Below are positions 45,373 to 56,619 of a stretch of DNA of 64,000 nucleotides, piece after piece; position 1 is the first letter of the stretch; each line of letters begins with the position of its first letter. The position numbers and the translations under genes were made by a program. A model generated the notes under the pieces. That model had not been told where the DNA came from and did no database searches. It was given only the letters and a program-made list of their open reading frames with translations. This stretch comes from Cordia subcordata (Eukaryota > Streptophyta > Magnoliopsida > Boraginales > Cordiaceae). The DNA lies in NCBI GenBank assembly GCA_028554755.1, contig JAPTOF010000005.1:18822001-18886000 (forward strand). The letters run 5' to 3'.

Positions 45373-46025
45373 AGAAGTTTGATTGTTGCTATAGTTTTTG
45401 AGAAATGATGCAGTTTGATTGTTCTTATGTAGTGTTAGTGTGATGGATTGAGTTTTGAGAATTAATATGTTTGTTTGTTGTTTTATGTTTGTATAATTGT
45501 ATGTTATAACCATTAGATGATTGAGTGTGTATTATTTATGAAGTTATGGACTTATGGTTTGTGAATTGTGATTTAAGGAATTATGGTTTTGGTTTATAGA
45601 TTTGATTATGAATTATGGTTTCATTATTAGGTGTTTAATGCTTAGTGGTTATTATTTATAGAGTTATGGACTTGTGGACATGGTTTGTTTGTGAATTGTG
45701 ATTTATGGTTTTGATTTTGGATTTGATTATGAATTATGATTGGAAATTAAGATTTGTAATTGTTATATAATGATTTTAAGTGTTGAATTTTGTGAATTTT
45801 AATTGTTAGACATTGATTTATCAATTTTTTAATTAAATTAAAAAAAATATTTTTCCAATATTTGGCGGGTCCAACTCGCCAACCCTATAGGGTCGGTTTA
45901 GGGTTTGGCATTGCTTGACCCGTCGGGTAATCGGGTAGACCCGATGTGACCCGCCAACCCGCCTAATCCGACTTAAGCGGGTCGGGTCGGGTAGCGGGTA
46001 CCCGTTTGCCAGGTATACATGTAAC

Positions 46026-48980
46026 CAGTGCTTTGATATATATATATGAGATAAACTAAATTGATTTGTATCTTATTGATTTGTATCTTATATATCAATG
46101 AAACAATTTAAAATGTAAATGTTAAATATAATTTTAGGGGTACTTTTGTTTTTGTAAGATCTTTTGTGAACTTGTACTTCGTGGAATTACAAATTCTACT
46201 TTCTAAGTTAAGATTTGGATAAAGTTTGAACAAATTCAAGATTCGCAAATCAAAATTTCAAATGAACTCTATATTTTAAGAAAGTGTATATTTTAAAAAA
46301 GTGTTACCAAATATATATATAAAAAAATAAATTTACAAATAAATTCTATAAAATTTTATGAAATTCATTTGTTCCAAACACATTGTAAAAATCTGGATCT
46401 TGTATCTCATTCTTGTTATCTGAGACCATCCACCGTATAAAAACAAAGTATTGAATTACTTGAACAACTAAAATAAGTCACTACAATCATAAGCTAAGAT
46501 GCATCTTAATTGAGGAGTTGTATTAGATATATATTGGCTTTGTCTGGCTTGTGTCGGTTCAAGCCATGTTCTCCATTTATTTTATCATTGACAACATGGG
46601 CCATAATGCAAATTTCAGATGTCAAAGGCTCATTTTCATTTTCTACCAACCAATAATATGCATTGATTATTGTTATATTTCGAGATTCAAGATCTATTTA
46701 AATTATTCCTGTTCAATGAAAAATATATTTTTTTAAAGAATACGTTTTCGGGTAATAAGTACTTGGATTAGTTTTAGAAAAAAAAATCTAAAGTATAAAA
46801 AAAGCTCAATTTTGTTTTTTTTTTTTGTTGAGAAACTAGAAATTTAGGTTATAAAAAATGAACTTTTTGCAAAATTTTAAAAAAGAAAAACACTTGTGAA
46901 AAAAATCAATTAAAATGAGCCCTTATAGTCCTGAATTTTTTGAACTAATTTGACTTCTTGAAATCACAATCATCCAACAAATTTTATGTTTTTTGGTTAA
47001 TCAATTAAGGATGTAATATAATAACGGGATTAATCTTACTAGCCTAGGCAAAAGAATATACCACTCTTTTGTCAAAATCTGAATTAGTCCTCATTGCCGG
47101 ACTTTCTATGTCGATGATTATTATTATTATTATTGTTCTTTTTTTTTTTTGTGGGGGCAGGAATATCTATAATCATCATAATTTGATGATTTTGTCAAAA
47201 TTGGTTGTACACTCATCGGGGTGAAAATACAGGTTTGCAGCAACTAAAGTTTCTAATAAAGGAGAAATTGTACAATTATGGGCATGTGCCTGTGACCTGA
47301 CTTGATGAATATAGGCCCATGTGGAAGTAGGAATTTGCAATATGGCATCCAAAAAAGTGCTCTCCACGTGTTTGTGGACCTAAATCTTTTGATGACGTAT
47401 AACTTATTTTCAGTAAGATTTATTTATTTTAAAAAAAAAAACATTTCCAAGTGAGGCAACGCCACTTAATTTCTAGTAATTTTCAGAGAGAAAACACCTC
47501 CTAGATCATTTTCAAGTAGATCTCTCAACCTTTTGGATTCTTAAAACTAATGCACGACCAAAAAATGGTTGAAAGTTTGTCATTCAATACGCATATTTAT
47601 TTGTCTATCTATTTACATGGCTAAGAGTGTAGCCTGATCGGTTTAAAAATTTTCTACACACATCAATATAAGGTTTCAAGGTTCTTGAGTGTTGAAATTT
47701 GTCATTAACTCAGTTATAAAGAGTTGCGAGTCTGATTCCACATCCAGTTTATTAAGTCCTTTATGGAAAAAAAATATCAAACAGCAAGATTTACTTTAAA
47801 ATTATAAATTTTATGGGAGAATGATGTTCTTTAAAGGTCCGTTATAGAACAAGTAATAGTATATAAGTTTAAATTTAAAATATTTAATCACGACAAGTTG
47901 TTATTTAACCACATATTATCCGATCTTTCGAGACCGACGAACCCTAATAATTTTGTTGAGGTTTCACGTTTACATGTGTTTTTGGCACAAAGGGGGCAAT
48001 AAGTAGTACTATAAATAGAATTGCTGCCTTTAGGTTTGATATGGCAACTATATAATTAGGTTCACCAGAAAAGTGATTGAAGTCATGGCAAAATATGTGA
48101 AAGATTGTGTTTGAAGTTATCATAATGCTTGTGTCTGCTCTACCCATGGACCGGCCTTTGATGTATACGTGTCGGCTGCATTTAGCATGAGGATTCAATC
48201 ATGGCAGCTGATGAGCAAAGCTGATACTTTAATTATTATCATTATTATTATGAGTTTATATTTTACAGCACACGCACAAACAAAAGATTGCATTGATTGG
48301 CATCATTTGCGTATTATGTCATGTCCGGTCTCAGAATCCCAAGCTGGTTAGTGAGTTATATTAGTGTTTATAATCTTATTGAATTACACATGTTACACCA
48401 ATAAATTATTAATTGAAATGATAATTGTCTCATTTTTCCGTAAGAACGATAATACAAGTTTGAATTCCAAAATCATACTTGTTGTGAGGGCTTTTTCTCC
48501 ACTACTCTAGGCTCAATAAAGATTAGTTTCAAGTCCAATGTGACTTAAAAAAATGCATTAAACTATGTACTATCAGTATAAACTGGTCTTTCTCAATAAG
48601 TTTTACTTTAATCAGGATCTGAGCTAATAATTTCAACTGTGATGTTAATTGCTTAAAAGGTAACCAGTAACTATTCTCTTTGTGTGGTAAGCTTTGAGTT
48701 TCTTTGTCTCTTATTTTTTTTTCTTTTTCTCAAAGGAAGCTAAGACCAGTTATGTTATGACTTTTTGGAGCAGATCACCCTTCTCTTATCTTTTCCCAGA
48801 AGACATTGGAGTTGCCCCGAGACTTAGGTCACAACCCAATATGTAATAGGGAGACTAAGATCGTGATTCACCAGTCAATCAACACAGAATTTTCCATTAT
48901 AGATTGCTTTCTATTCTCTCCTACTAGTGTATATATGTGAAATATAGTGTGACCATCAATATATAGTTGCAATTGTTAAA
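46026..48980. other. Intergenic AT-rich DNA
   Basis: An old foldback MITE half is visible at about 46764-46924 (right end AAAATCAATTAAAATGAGCCC). A (TTA)n run with a T-tract is at 47114-47150. Open frames of about 60-84 codons here (47176-47367, 47944-48198, 48169-48351) match nothing I know and carry no coding signal. Confidence 0.5.
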
Positions 48981-48983
48981 TAT

Positions 48984-49135
48984 AGGGTATTTGACAGTGT
49001 TTATTTAGGTATTTATAAACATTCAAAGTAAAAAAATAGCAGAATAACTTCTTACTTCAAAATAAAAAAATTAGCAAAAATAACTTCTTACTTTGAGTGC
49101 TTAAAAGAACCCAAGTAAGCACGGCCAAATACCCT
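48984..49135. mobile_element. Harbinger-type MITE, diverged relative of the 39476 element
   Basis: Left GGGTATTTGACAGTGTTTAT pairs with right TAAGCACGGCCAAATACCC, and the inner TTACTTTGAGTGCTTA is shared with the element at 39476-39595. The left target site is degraded, and TTA follows the right end. Confidence 0.7.
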
Positions 49136-49289
49136 CTTAGCGTGAATTCTCATTTCTCACCATGGTAAGTTGATTGTGTTAGGACGAATATACTCGTAGA
49201 TACAAAAAGCAATGGAAATATAATATATAGTATAGTATTTTAGATTTGGTTATGGCCTTTAAGTCTACAATCTCAACCATCTTACTCTG

Positions 49290-49395
49290 TGTGGAATTAG
49301 GGAATAACTCAAATAGTTGATACTTTCTTTTCTGGGCATGAAGTCCTGGTTCAATCTCGTGAGGGTGGGGGTTTAACAAAAAAAAAAAAAAGAAA
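49290..49395 (+). mobile_element. tRNA-derived SINE-like unit with A tail
   Basis: AATAACTCAAATAGTTGATAC (A-box-like) and CCTGGTTCAATCTCGTGAGG (B-box-like, GGTTCAATC) are followed by GGGTGGGGGTTTAAC and a run of A's (49377-49391). This is the layout of a short SINE copy. Confidence 0.55.
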
Positions 49396-49530
49396 GTATC
49401 ACACTCCGTGATAATATTTCTCAATTATAGTTGCAACTTACTTTATTTTATACACTAATTAAACCCACTTACTATCGATTGATGCTAAGAAAAGCCTAAA
49501 CTCGTACATATATAATCTTTTTTCTAATAA

Positions 49531-49760
49531 GGGCCTGTATGGATTGGCTTTTTTTTAAGGGAAAAATATTTTTTTTCTTGAAAAAGTTATATTAAATTTG
49601 TAATAACTATTTGATTTGGCTTCAAAAAAAGTTAAAATTTTGAAAAAACCTCAAAAACAACTCTGTTTAGAAGCCAGAATTTTCAACTTCTAAAAAAAAG
49701 TTATTTTTCAAAAACTGTTAAAAACAATACTTTTGAAAAAAACCAATCCAAACGGGTCCT
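49531..49760. mobile_element. Foldback MITE with GGGCCTGTATGGATTGG ends
   Basis: Left TAAGGGCCTGTATGGATTGG pairs with right CCAATCCAAACGGGTCCTTA over at least 25 bases; the inner arms (TTGATTTGGCTTC ... AACTCTGTTTAGAAGCC) are also conserved between copies. This is the clearest copy of the commonest foldback family in the window. Confidence 0.8.
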
Positions 49761-51077
49761 TAATGTACGTAAAACTCTTTTCGTCTCATATCTACCCACC
49801 ATGTGTGGCAACAAATAACAATTAGCATATTTTATTTGCATAAAAATATCGCAAGCAAGGTCTATTTGCATTCATTATGGACTGGGGTTTAGATTTTGAG
49901 CTGAAAGCAAACTGATTTTTGTATTTATTTTCAATGACTTTTTCTTTTTTGGATCAGGGAATTTTCTATAAATGGTTTGTTGTGAAATTCATGGTTTATT
50001 TCCAGAAAGAAATAACTGACCTAATGCTAGACTGTCCAGGCAAGAACCTACTTTGCTTTTGTACTACGTAGCGATATGGTGGACGAAGAGTATCAACGGT
50101 GGGTCATCTGGTTGGGTTTCTTTCTTTCTTTATTTTTCTTTCTTTCTTTTTTTTTTTCATTTTTTTTAAAGTCATTTTAGTCTGGTTCACATCATTTAGG
50201 ATTCATTTGAATTAATTTTTTATTAAAAAATATTTTTTCTTTAAAAAATTATCATATTCTTTTTGCTATGTAATTGGATTGATTTTAAAACATTTTTTTA
50301 ATAATCTTTTAAAAATATAATTTTTTTGAGAAGTTAAAATTTGAATTTGTGACTTTTGATAAAAAAGAAGAAGCTAAAACCCTTAATAAGTTATCATTTA
50401 GTTCTAGTAACAATATTATGTAGAAGTGCTTCGAATTAGGGAATTAAATCTAGAGAAAAGCACATCACCAAGTTTAAACCAAGTTTCTTTCATATTTTAA
50501 TCTTTTTTGGGCAATAGGAAACGTAAAAAGACAAAAACACAATAAGAAATCCAAGATAAATGTCTTGAAGAGTTGAGTAGGTCACTTGTTCTTGAATAAC
50601 TAATAGTGACTTTTTTCTGGATTATTTATGATTGCATGGACACAATTTGTTATCACTTTTGATTTTTCTCATAAAATTATAATGTTAATGATAAACTTAT
50701 GTCATGCAAGATAGCAGATTAAATTAAACATTAAAAGAGTAACCTATTATGGCCATTTTAAACAAAAATAAAACTTTGCAAGAAGTTGTTAAAGTATAGA
50801 CCTGGCGGCCTTAGAAAAATGTCCAACACGTAGGAATGACATAAGTTGATAATTGTATAATGTCTAGCATGATAATGATATATTCTTTTGCATTTGCTCC
50901 GAACCAATTTTATTTTCATTTTGAGCCGTTGAACTGAATCAAAATTAAAGAAGTTTTTCATGATTGCAGATTTGAAAGGATTGGAGCTTTTGGCATGTAG
51001 CTTTTCCATATCTAAGAAGCCTTCCATATACTTTTGGGATCGTAACAATATAGCTTGATATTGACTATCAGATACAA

Positions 51078-51175
51078 CTTTTTTTTTCCACTCTCCTACT
51101 TCACAGGATTTGAATGCAGGACCTTATTTTTGGAAGAGATAGTTTCAATTACTTGAACTGCTTTTTAATCCTGAG
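51078..51175 (-). mobile_element. tRNA-derived SINE-like unit, minus strand
   Basis: On the minus strand, CAGTTCAAGTAATTGAAAC (A-box-like) and GCATTCAAATCCTGTGAAG (B-box-like) are about 35 bases apart and end in an A-run (T-run 51079-51089 on the plus strand). Confidence 0.5.
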
Positions 51176-51537
51176 TATCGCATGCATATTACTCTTTTTC
51201 TTTTTTTTTTTTTTATTTGGCAAATTAAGACTGCGGGTAAATATATATATATATATATTGGCTTAAAATAAATATTAAGTAAGATAATCTAAATCTCATA
51301 TTCTGATACTGAACGTCACAATTTAGTTAGATTTTAGTTTTTCTAGGACAGATGTACATATATTCAAATGTAGCGTTCTCCAATATACGTAAATATAGAC
51401 AGCAAAATATATAATAATTGATTTCTCAGCAACAAGGGGTAAAGGGATGAAGCAAGTAAACGCACAAGAGAATGCTTGCCCATTTGCTTGAAGATGAAGT
51501 TTGGTAGTTAGCTTTTGTAAAATGAGATATGAATAAG

Positions 51538-51766
51538 GGCTCGTTTAGATTTTTTTTTAAAGTATTTTTTTTTAACAACTTTTAAAAAAATATTTTTTAA
51601 AAATTAAAAATTCTGACTTTTGAAAAAAAAGTTATATTTGAACTTTTTTCAGAGTTTCAAATTGTTCGAAAGTAAGCCAAACCGTCATTACAACAAAGTA
51701 TACTTTTTCAGAAAAAAAAGTATTTTTTACTTGAAAAAAAAAAAGCACCAATCAAAAAAGACCCTA
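51538..51766. mobile_element. Foldback MITE copy
   Basis: Left GGGCTCGTTTAGATTTTTTT pairs with right AAAAGCACCAATCAAAAAAG followed by ACCC. Central AAATTGTTCGAAAGTAAGCC is comparable with the centre of the 49531 copy. Non-coding. Confidence 0.65.
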
Positions 51767-52123
51767 ACATGTTCGATGCTTGGAAGCTCACATAATCTTT
51801 AAATAATTAGGATAATTAAGGTGTAAACAACTGGCATATTGTAGCATTTGGCTCATCGATTATATGTCAACTTGTCCTTACGTTAGACCCTAATAGACTA
51901 AAGCATGTTTATGATGACGATTAACACTTTTTAATTAATATGATTTATATTATAAACTTAATTATCTTCATCTTATCAGAAATTCTTTTTGATTTGATCA
52001 GCTAAGTTGCAAGGTTAGGTTATATGCCACCTAAGTAAAAAAAAGTCAAAGTTAGGAGCCTCCATTGTAAATATTATACAGTTTTGGGATAAAGATGCTC
52101 CCTCTCTTTCCAAGTGTTCTTAT

Positions 52124-52185
52124 ACATAGCTTGCCTTCTCATCACAGATTTCGGACATAGCTTGCCTTCTCATCACAGATTTCGG
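52124..52185. repeat. 31-bp perfect tandem repeat
   Basis: Two identical 31-base units beginning ACATAGCTTGCCTTCTC and ending ATTTCGG, head to tail. Recent slippage or unequal exchange; no coding frame. Confidence 0.9.
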
Positions 52186-52556
52186 TTCTTCAATTTATTA
52201 TACTTTTTTTTTTTTTTAACTAAATCAGCAAGTACTTGCATTGATGAAAATAATAATACAACCAAAATACCCCAATTAGTGGTCCTGCACAAAATTCAGT
52301 TAGCCAGAGTTATTATACTAATTCTCTCGTAATATTATGTTAGAGATTTAGACTTTGATTGTTTAATTGAACACTGATGATTAAAGTGATGATAACAAGA
52401 GTTTAAATACATAAACCACTTTTTAATTAATAATCAATTATCATTTTATTACTAGTAGACCAGCTAATCTATGATCCTAGTTTCTATCATAACATTATAA
52501 GAGAATGGAAGAGTCAAATATTTTGTACACTCCAATTACTACGATATTTTGACTAT

Positions 52557-52571
52557 ACATATACATATATG

Positions 52572-52620
<49 letters not shown>
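52557..52620. repeat. (TA)n microsatellite
   Basis: About 60 bases of mostly TA with a short CATATGTATG interruption at the left edge. Other smaller TA runs are at 51241-51260 and 63707-63732. Confidence 0.9.
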
Positions 52621-52679
52621 GCACAACATGTGATAACTAGAACAAGATTTAAAATTAATCTGTAACTACTCTTTAGTTT

Positions 52680-52915
52680 GGCCCCTCAAATGAAACGGTG
52701 TCAATTACGAGAAGTTTGATCCGAGTAGTGGAGAGACCCTTCGTTAAAATATCAGCAAGCTGAATAAAGCAGGCCATGGTCTTTCCAGGAACAACCTTAT
52801 CTCGCATGAAATGAACATATCAGAGAACAAGTATTAAATCCTCTTGTTGCAAGGCAAGAGCTGAAATTTCGTGATTTCTACAAATCAAACACCGTGATGC
52901 CATGATTTGTAGTTT
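52680..52915 (-). pseudogene. Copia RNase H tail remnant
   Basis: On the minus strand the sequence decodes as HFMRDKVVPGKTMACFIQLADILTKGLS, the end of a Copia polyprotein (compare HFVRxKV ... QLADIFTKSL), with TTRIKLLVIDTVSFEG after it. The N-terminal side is out of frame and nothing else of the element is recognised. An old fragment. Confidence 0.72.
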
Positions 52916-53221
52916 TTTTGGGTGAGCAAGATCATGTGTTAATCAAAAAAATATAAGAGCAAGATTCTCTCATATTGCTATAAGGAAAATCCTGATTATT
53001 TATGGATAGATAAAAATATCTTAGTCATCTATGTTAAACTTTTTTAAAAAAATTTTTCTTTATGATTACTTGCTTTTTTAGGATTTGTCTCACATGAATG
53101 GTTGAGATATGAGAGAAGTCTTAATATGAAAGGATCCTAATCCAAAAATATATATATTTTTTGCTTTTGAAGAGAGTTTCATGCGGAGTAACATGTCATA
53201 ACTAAAAGATCGCGAGTTTAA

Positions 53222-53827
53222 GAGGGTGTTTGGATTGACTTATACAAAAAATTACTTAAAGTACCTTTTTAAGTTATTTTTTTAAGTCTTCTACTCTAAA
53301 TAGGTACATGTTTGAATAAAAGTCATACTTATAAACATAAATATTTAGACGTTTGGTTAAATAGGGTTGAAAAAGTGATTTATTTTGCTAAAATGACTAT
53401 TAAGGACATGAAAATTAAATTTAGCCAAAACATAATATAAATATAGTATTTATTTCTTAAAAATAAATAATTAAAATGTTATAATTTAATAATTTTAATT
53501 TATGCTATATATAATATAAATATATAGTAATTATTAATACACTAATATTGTAATAAAGATAAAAAGGCAAGTATAAGAGAGCAAAATAAAGATATTTTAG
53601 CAATAAAAATAAAAAATTAAGGATGTGATGTTAAATAATTTGGTCATATTTGCTTTTTTTTTCAAAATATTAAAAGCCATAAAATGTAGAAGTTAAAGTA
53701 GGGAGCTTTTCTTTTTTGTTTAAAGTTACTTAGAAAAGCGTAATTTTTTTTTTAGAATAAACGCATCTGCTAGCTTAAAAAGTTTTAAGCAAATCTGACC
53801 AATTTAAAAGCCAAACCAAACATCCTC
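53222..53827. mobile_element. Harbinger-type element, 606 bp, non-coding, TAA target duplication
   Basis: Left GAGGGTGTTTGGATTGACTT pairs with right AAAAGCCAAACCAAACATCCTC; TAA flanks it at 53219-53221 and 53828-53830. The ends are of the same type as the 120-bp MITE at 39476. No open frame; the interior is AT-rich. Confidence 0.8.
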
Positions 53828-54815
53828 TAAATCTCTTTTATCTCTTCCGAGAATTATTGGCGAAAATAAAAGATTATATGGAAGGCCTTTAAGCACACAC
53901 AGAAAATAACGTCTGACAAAATAATTATCCCTCTAATCACTCCAAAAATGTCCTCCTAATTAATTATTGTACGTACGGAGTATGGCATTATTTTATGCAC
54001 TCTTTTGTGGACTTGCTATTATTCTTGATCACTCAGAGGACTTGGAAGATAAGTTGTTAAGCATAATTGCAGATTAATTAACATAATTAACTACGCACTA
54101 GTGACTAGTCGTATCTGCCAAGATCACACAAGCCAGATTTGGCCAAAGAAAAGGTAGTTAATATGTGTACTAGACGTGTAAATACATTAATTTATCGTCA
54201 ACCACAACCTTATCTATGATTTCACCACTAAAAGGAATCATCATGTATATCATAGGTTGCATTGCTTTGTCCGTAAATTGGTTCTTAGAATTATTTTTGA
54301 CAAAAAATATATTACAATTTAATATTTCATATATAATGATTATTTTTCTAGTTGAAGACTTATTTATTCTTAGACTAAAAAAATATAAAATGATATATAA
54401 TTCTAAAAATTAAAATTAGCGACAATATTTACGACCCCACCATCTTGTATATATTTTTTCAAATATGGATAAATTAATTAGTGGAGCTTGACTATCAATT
54501 AATAAACCTTTTGATACAGAGCCTAACCCTTAGAATGTACCAAATGAATGAGAAATGAAACTTTAAGTGACATGAGAAAAAAATTTCAATTGAGGTGCAC
54601 TCTAAAAACCTTCTCAACTTTAATCAGCTAACCCATATTTCGAATACTATTTTGTAATTAAATATCTCGCTTGCGGTTTTTGTAATAGAAGATTCTAGTT
54701 AAAAGGGGCCATAGATTCTCCAAAGATGAATTGTGGATAAACATATCCAAATATCAACTAGCAGTATACAAAAGATAAAAGATATCTTCATCTTTGAAAA
54801 TGGGCATTTCAGATA

Positions 54816-55060
54816 TGGAAATTGAGATAGATTCACAACTCTTGGTTCAATGGATCAAAGGAGCAACCAAGCATGATGGAGAGCTGCTGCCCCTAGTAGA
54901 AGAAAGCTAAAGGCATTTGGCTATTAACAGAGGTTTCACTCTAACTCATATATATCGAGAAGCCAACAAATATGCTGATTAAATGACGAATTTCGGATTA
55001 CAATTCCCTCTTAGCACACATTAAATTACTACTCTGCCAGACCAACTGAAACCCATCCTT
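54816..55060 (+). pseudogene. LINE-type RNase H remnant
   Basis: Decodes, with in-frame stops, as MEIEIDSQLLVQWIKG, HLAINRGFTLTHIYREANKY and AD(stop)MTNFG, which follows the C-terminal RNase H of plant non-LTR elements and plant RNase H-like proteins (VExDSxxLVxWI ... HIYREANxxAD). At least two stop codons, so inactive. Confidence 0.7.
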
Positions 55061-56590
55061 GGGGATACGCGATAGGAGCTACCTCCCAGAGATTAATTAC
55101 TATTTAATTAAGTTTTGCATCCCTTTATTAAAAGAAAAAAAAAGATAAAAGATATGATATAAAAAGTTGGAAAGTGTTACAATTTGTTCATTTTTCATTC
55201 AGGGTTTGATATTGATGGTTGGCATGATGGTTTCGAGGAAGACAATGTCAAAAAAGAGAAATGGAAACTAATCAAAGTGGTAGCTGTCCTTTCACTTTAT
55301 TGTGTCATTGCGTTCCACATGTTTTCTCAGAACAAAAGAAAGCATGATTGTGGATTTTTATGTCAATTAAGAAGTTTACAAAACATTGCCTTGATTAAGG
55401 TTATATTAAACTTCGTGAAGCAAAGCCATTGGTAGATGAAGATTCTTAGAGGATTTGAATTTTCCATCAGATTTGACACGTGTTCTTTTTATAATATGTT
55501 TTGTTGGATTAACAGTGTGTAAAACGATGATTAAAACGAGAGATTAAACACTGAGGGAATTTAAGTAGTTTAGCGAAAGCCTATTTCACAAGCAAATAGA
55601 AAAATTTTATCACAACGTCAATAAATACAAGATGGACTCGTGCTTTACCTCTCTCATCCTTTTCTGCATTCTATCTTACATTCTTACTTCTCTTAACATA
55701 TATAACGATAAAACTACTAAGACACAACTCCTAATCAAGCTAGAACTAGGACTTCTTTGCTCAACATGTTTAAACAATAAGTAAATGGCTAGTAACCGCC
55801 ACATCCATATTATAATATAGTGCAACAACTCCAAGTGCTAATTTGATACTAATTTGTCCACATAATTAGTTCACTTTTAATTATCTTTCCTAAAATTCTT
55901 TTAATATATTTTGTTTATAAATATAACATGTAGTTATTTTTTTATTAGTAATGTACATGAAATTTTTTAATTAAGATCATAACCCGTACATTGTATGGGT
56001 CAAAACCTTGTACATACATATATTTTGCAACAACTTGTTGGTCTTTTTTGAAATGGTCTAATCAACTACTTGATTTTAATGAGTTCAAAGGAGGGATCGG
56101 TGTAAAAAGTGATTGTCATATATAAGGTTCCAAGAAAGGTTAATTTAGTTTAAAATTTGCTGCATACATTCTTATTTGTTATTTTTGTAAGAAATTATTT
56201 TCACTATTTAAAATTCTGACCTTTAGGTTAGATAAATAGCGAAAGTTTTCGATTGTGCTAAGGTTTCTAAAGAAAATACTTGAAGTTTTGGATGGTTTCA
56301 TCGCTCATGGTGGTTCCTTGTGAGGGATTATGAATTTGATGTTGTCCCCAAGGCGTAGTGGTTAGATTTGGATCCTTGTTTAGCTTAAATTTTATTCTAA
56401 TATTTTGATATTATATACCAACTATTTATTTCATTCAAAAAATTTAAGATTTTACTCTCCTTATTATGATTTGTTGAAAAAGAAATTATTAATTAAGATT
56501 TGTGATTACAATTTTAAACAAATATTATTTCAGAGAGGATCTTTTTTTCCTTTTGGTCAAACAGAATTCCATCAAAACAATCAAAATACA
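55061..56590. other. Intergenic DNA
   Basis: No supported gene. An 83-codon frame at 55184-55435 (MFIFHSGFDIDGWHDGFEED) shows no family match. ACCCGTACATTGTATGGGT at about 55983-56001 is a hairpin resembling the Helitron one at 39940 but lacks a following CTRR. 56341-56365 has a weak tRNA A-box-like string. Confidence 0.5.
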
Positions 56591-56619
56591 AAATGTTACC
56601 CTGCTCCAAATAGGTTCTA

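Larger units (their letters stand above)
42004..46017 (+). mobile_element. hAT DNA transposon (4.0 kb), BED-finger/RICESLEEPER type
   Basis: Terminal inverted repeats: left TACCTGGCAAAACGGGT at 42004, right end reversing to TACCTGGCAAACGGGTACCC. The flanking 8-bp target duplication is CATGTAAG (41996-42003) / CATGTAAC (46018-46025), seven of eight matching. Both subterminal regions (42004-42160, 45865-46017) are crowded with CCCGACCCGCC / GGGTCGGGT units. The transposase lies at 43053-45372. Microsatellite-rich leader at 42540-42840. hAT elements move by cut and paste; this copy appears to have a broken transposase. Confidence 0.92.

Noticed and set aside
47176..47367. 63-codon minus-strand frame
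   Set aside because: No similarity recalled; AT-rich surroundings on both sides.
55184..55435. 83-codon plus-strand frame with FDIDGWHDGFEED
   Set aside because: No recognised family; lies just after a dead LINE fragment and may be chance.
55976..56005. Second Helitron-like hairpin ACCCGTACA / TGTATGGGT
   Set aside because: The stem is imperfect and no CTRR follows at the right distance.
56341..56400. tRNA gene or SINE head (GGCGTAGTGGTTAGATT)
   Set aside because: A-box-like only; no B box at the expected spacing and no cloverleaf.
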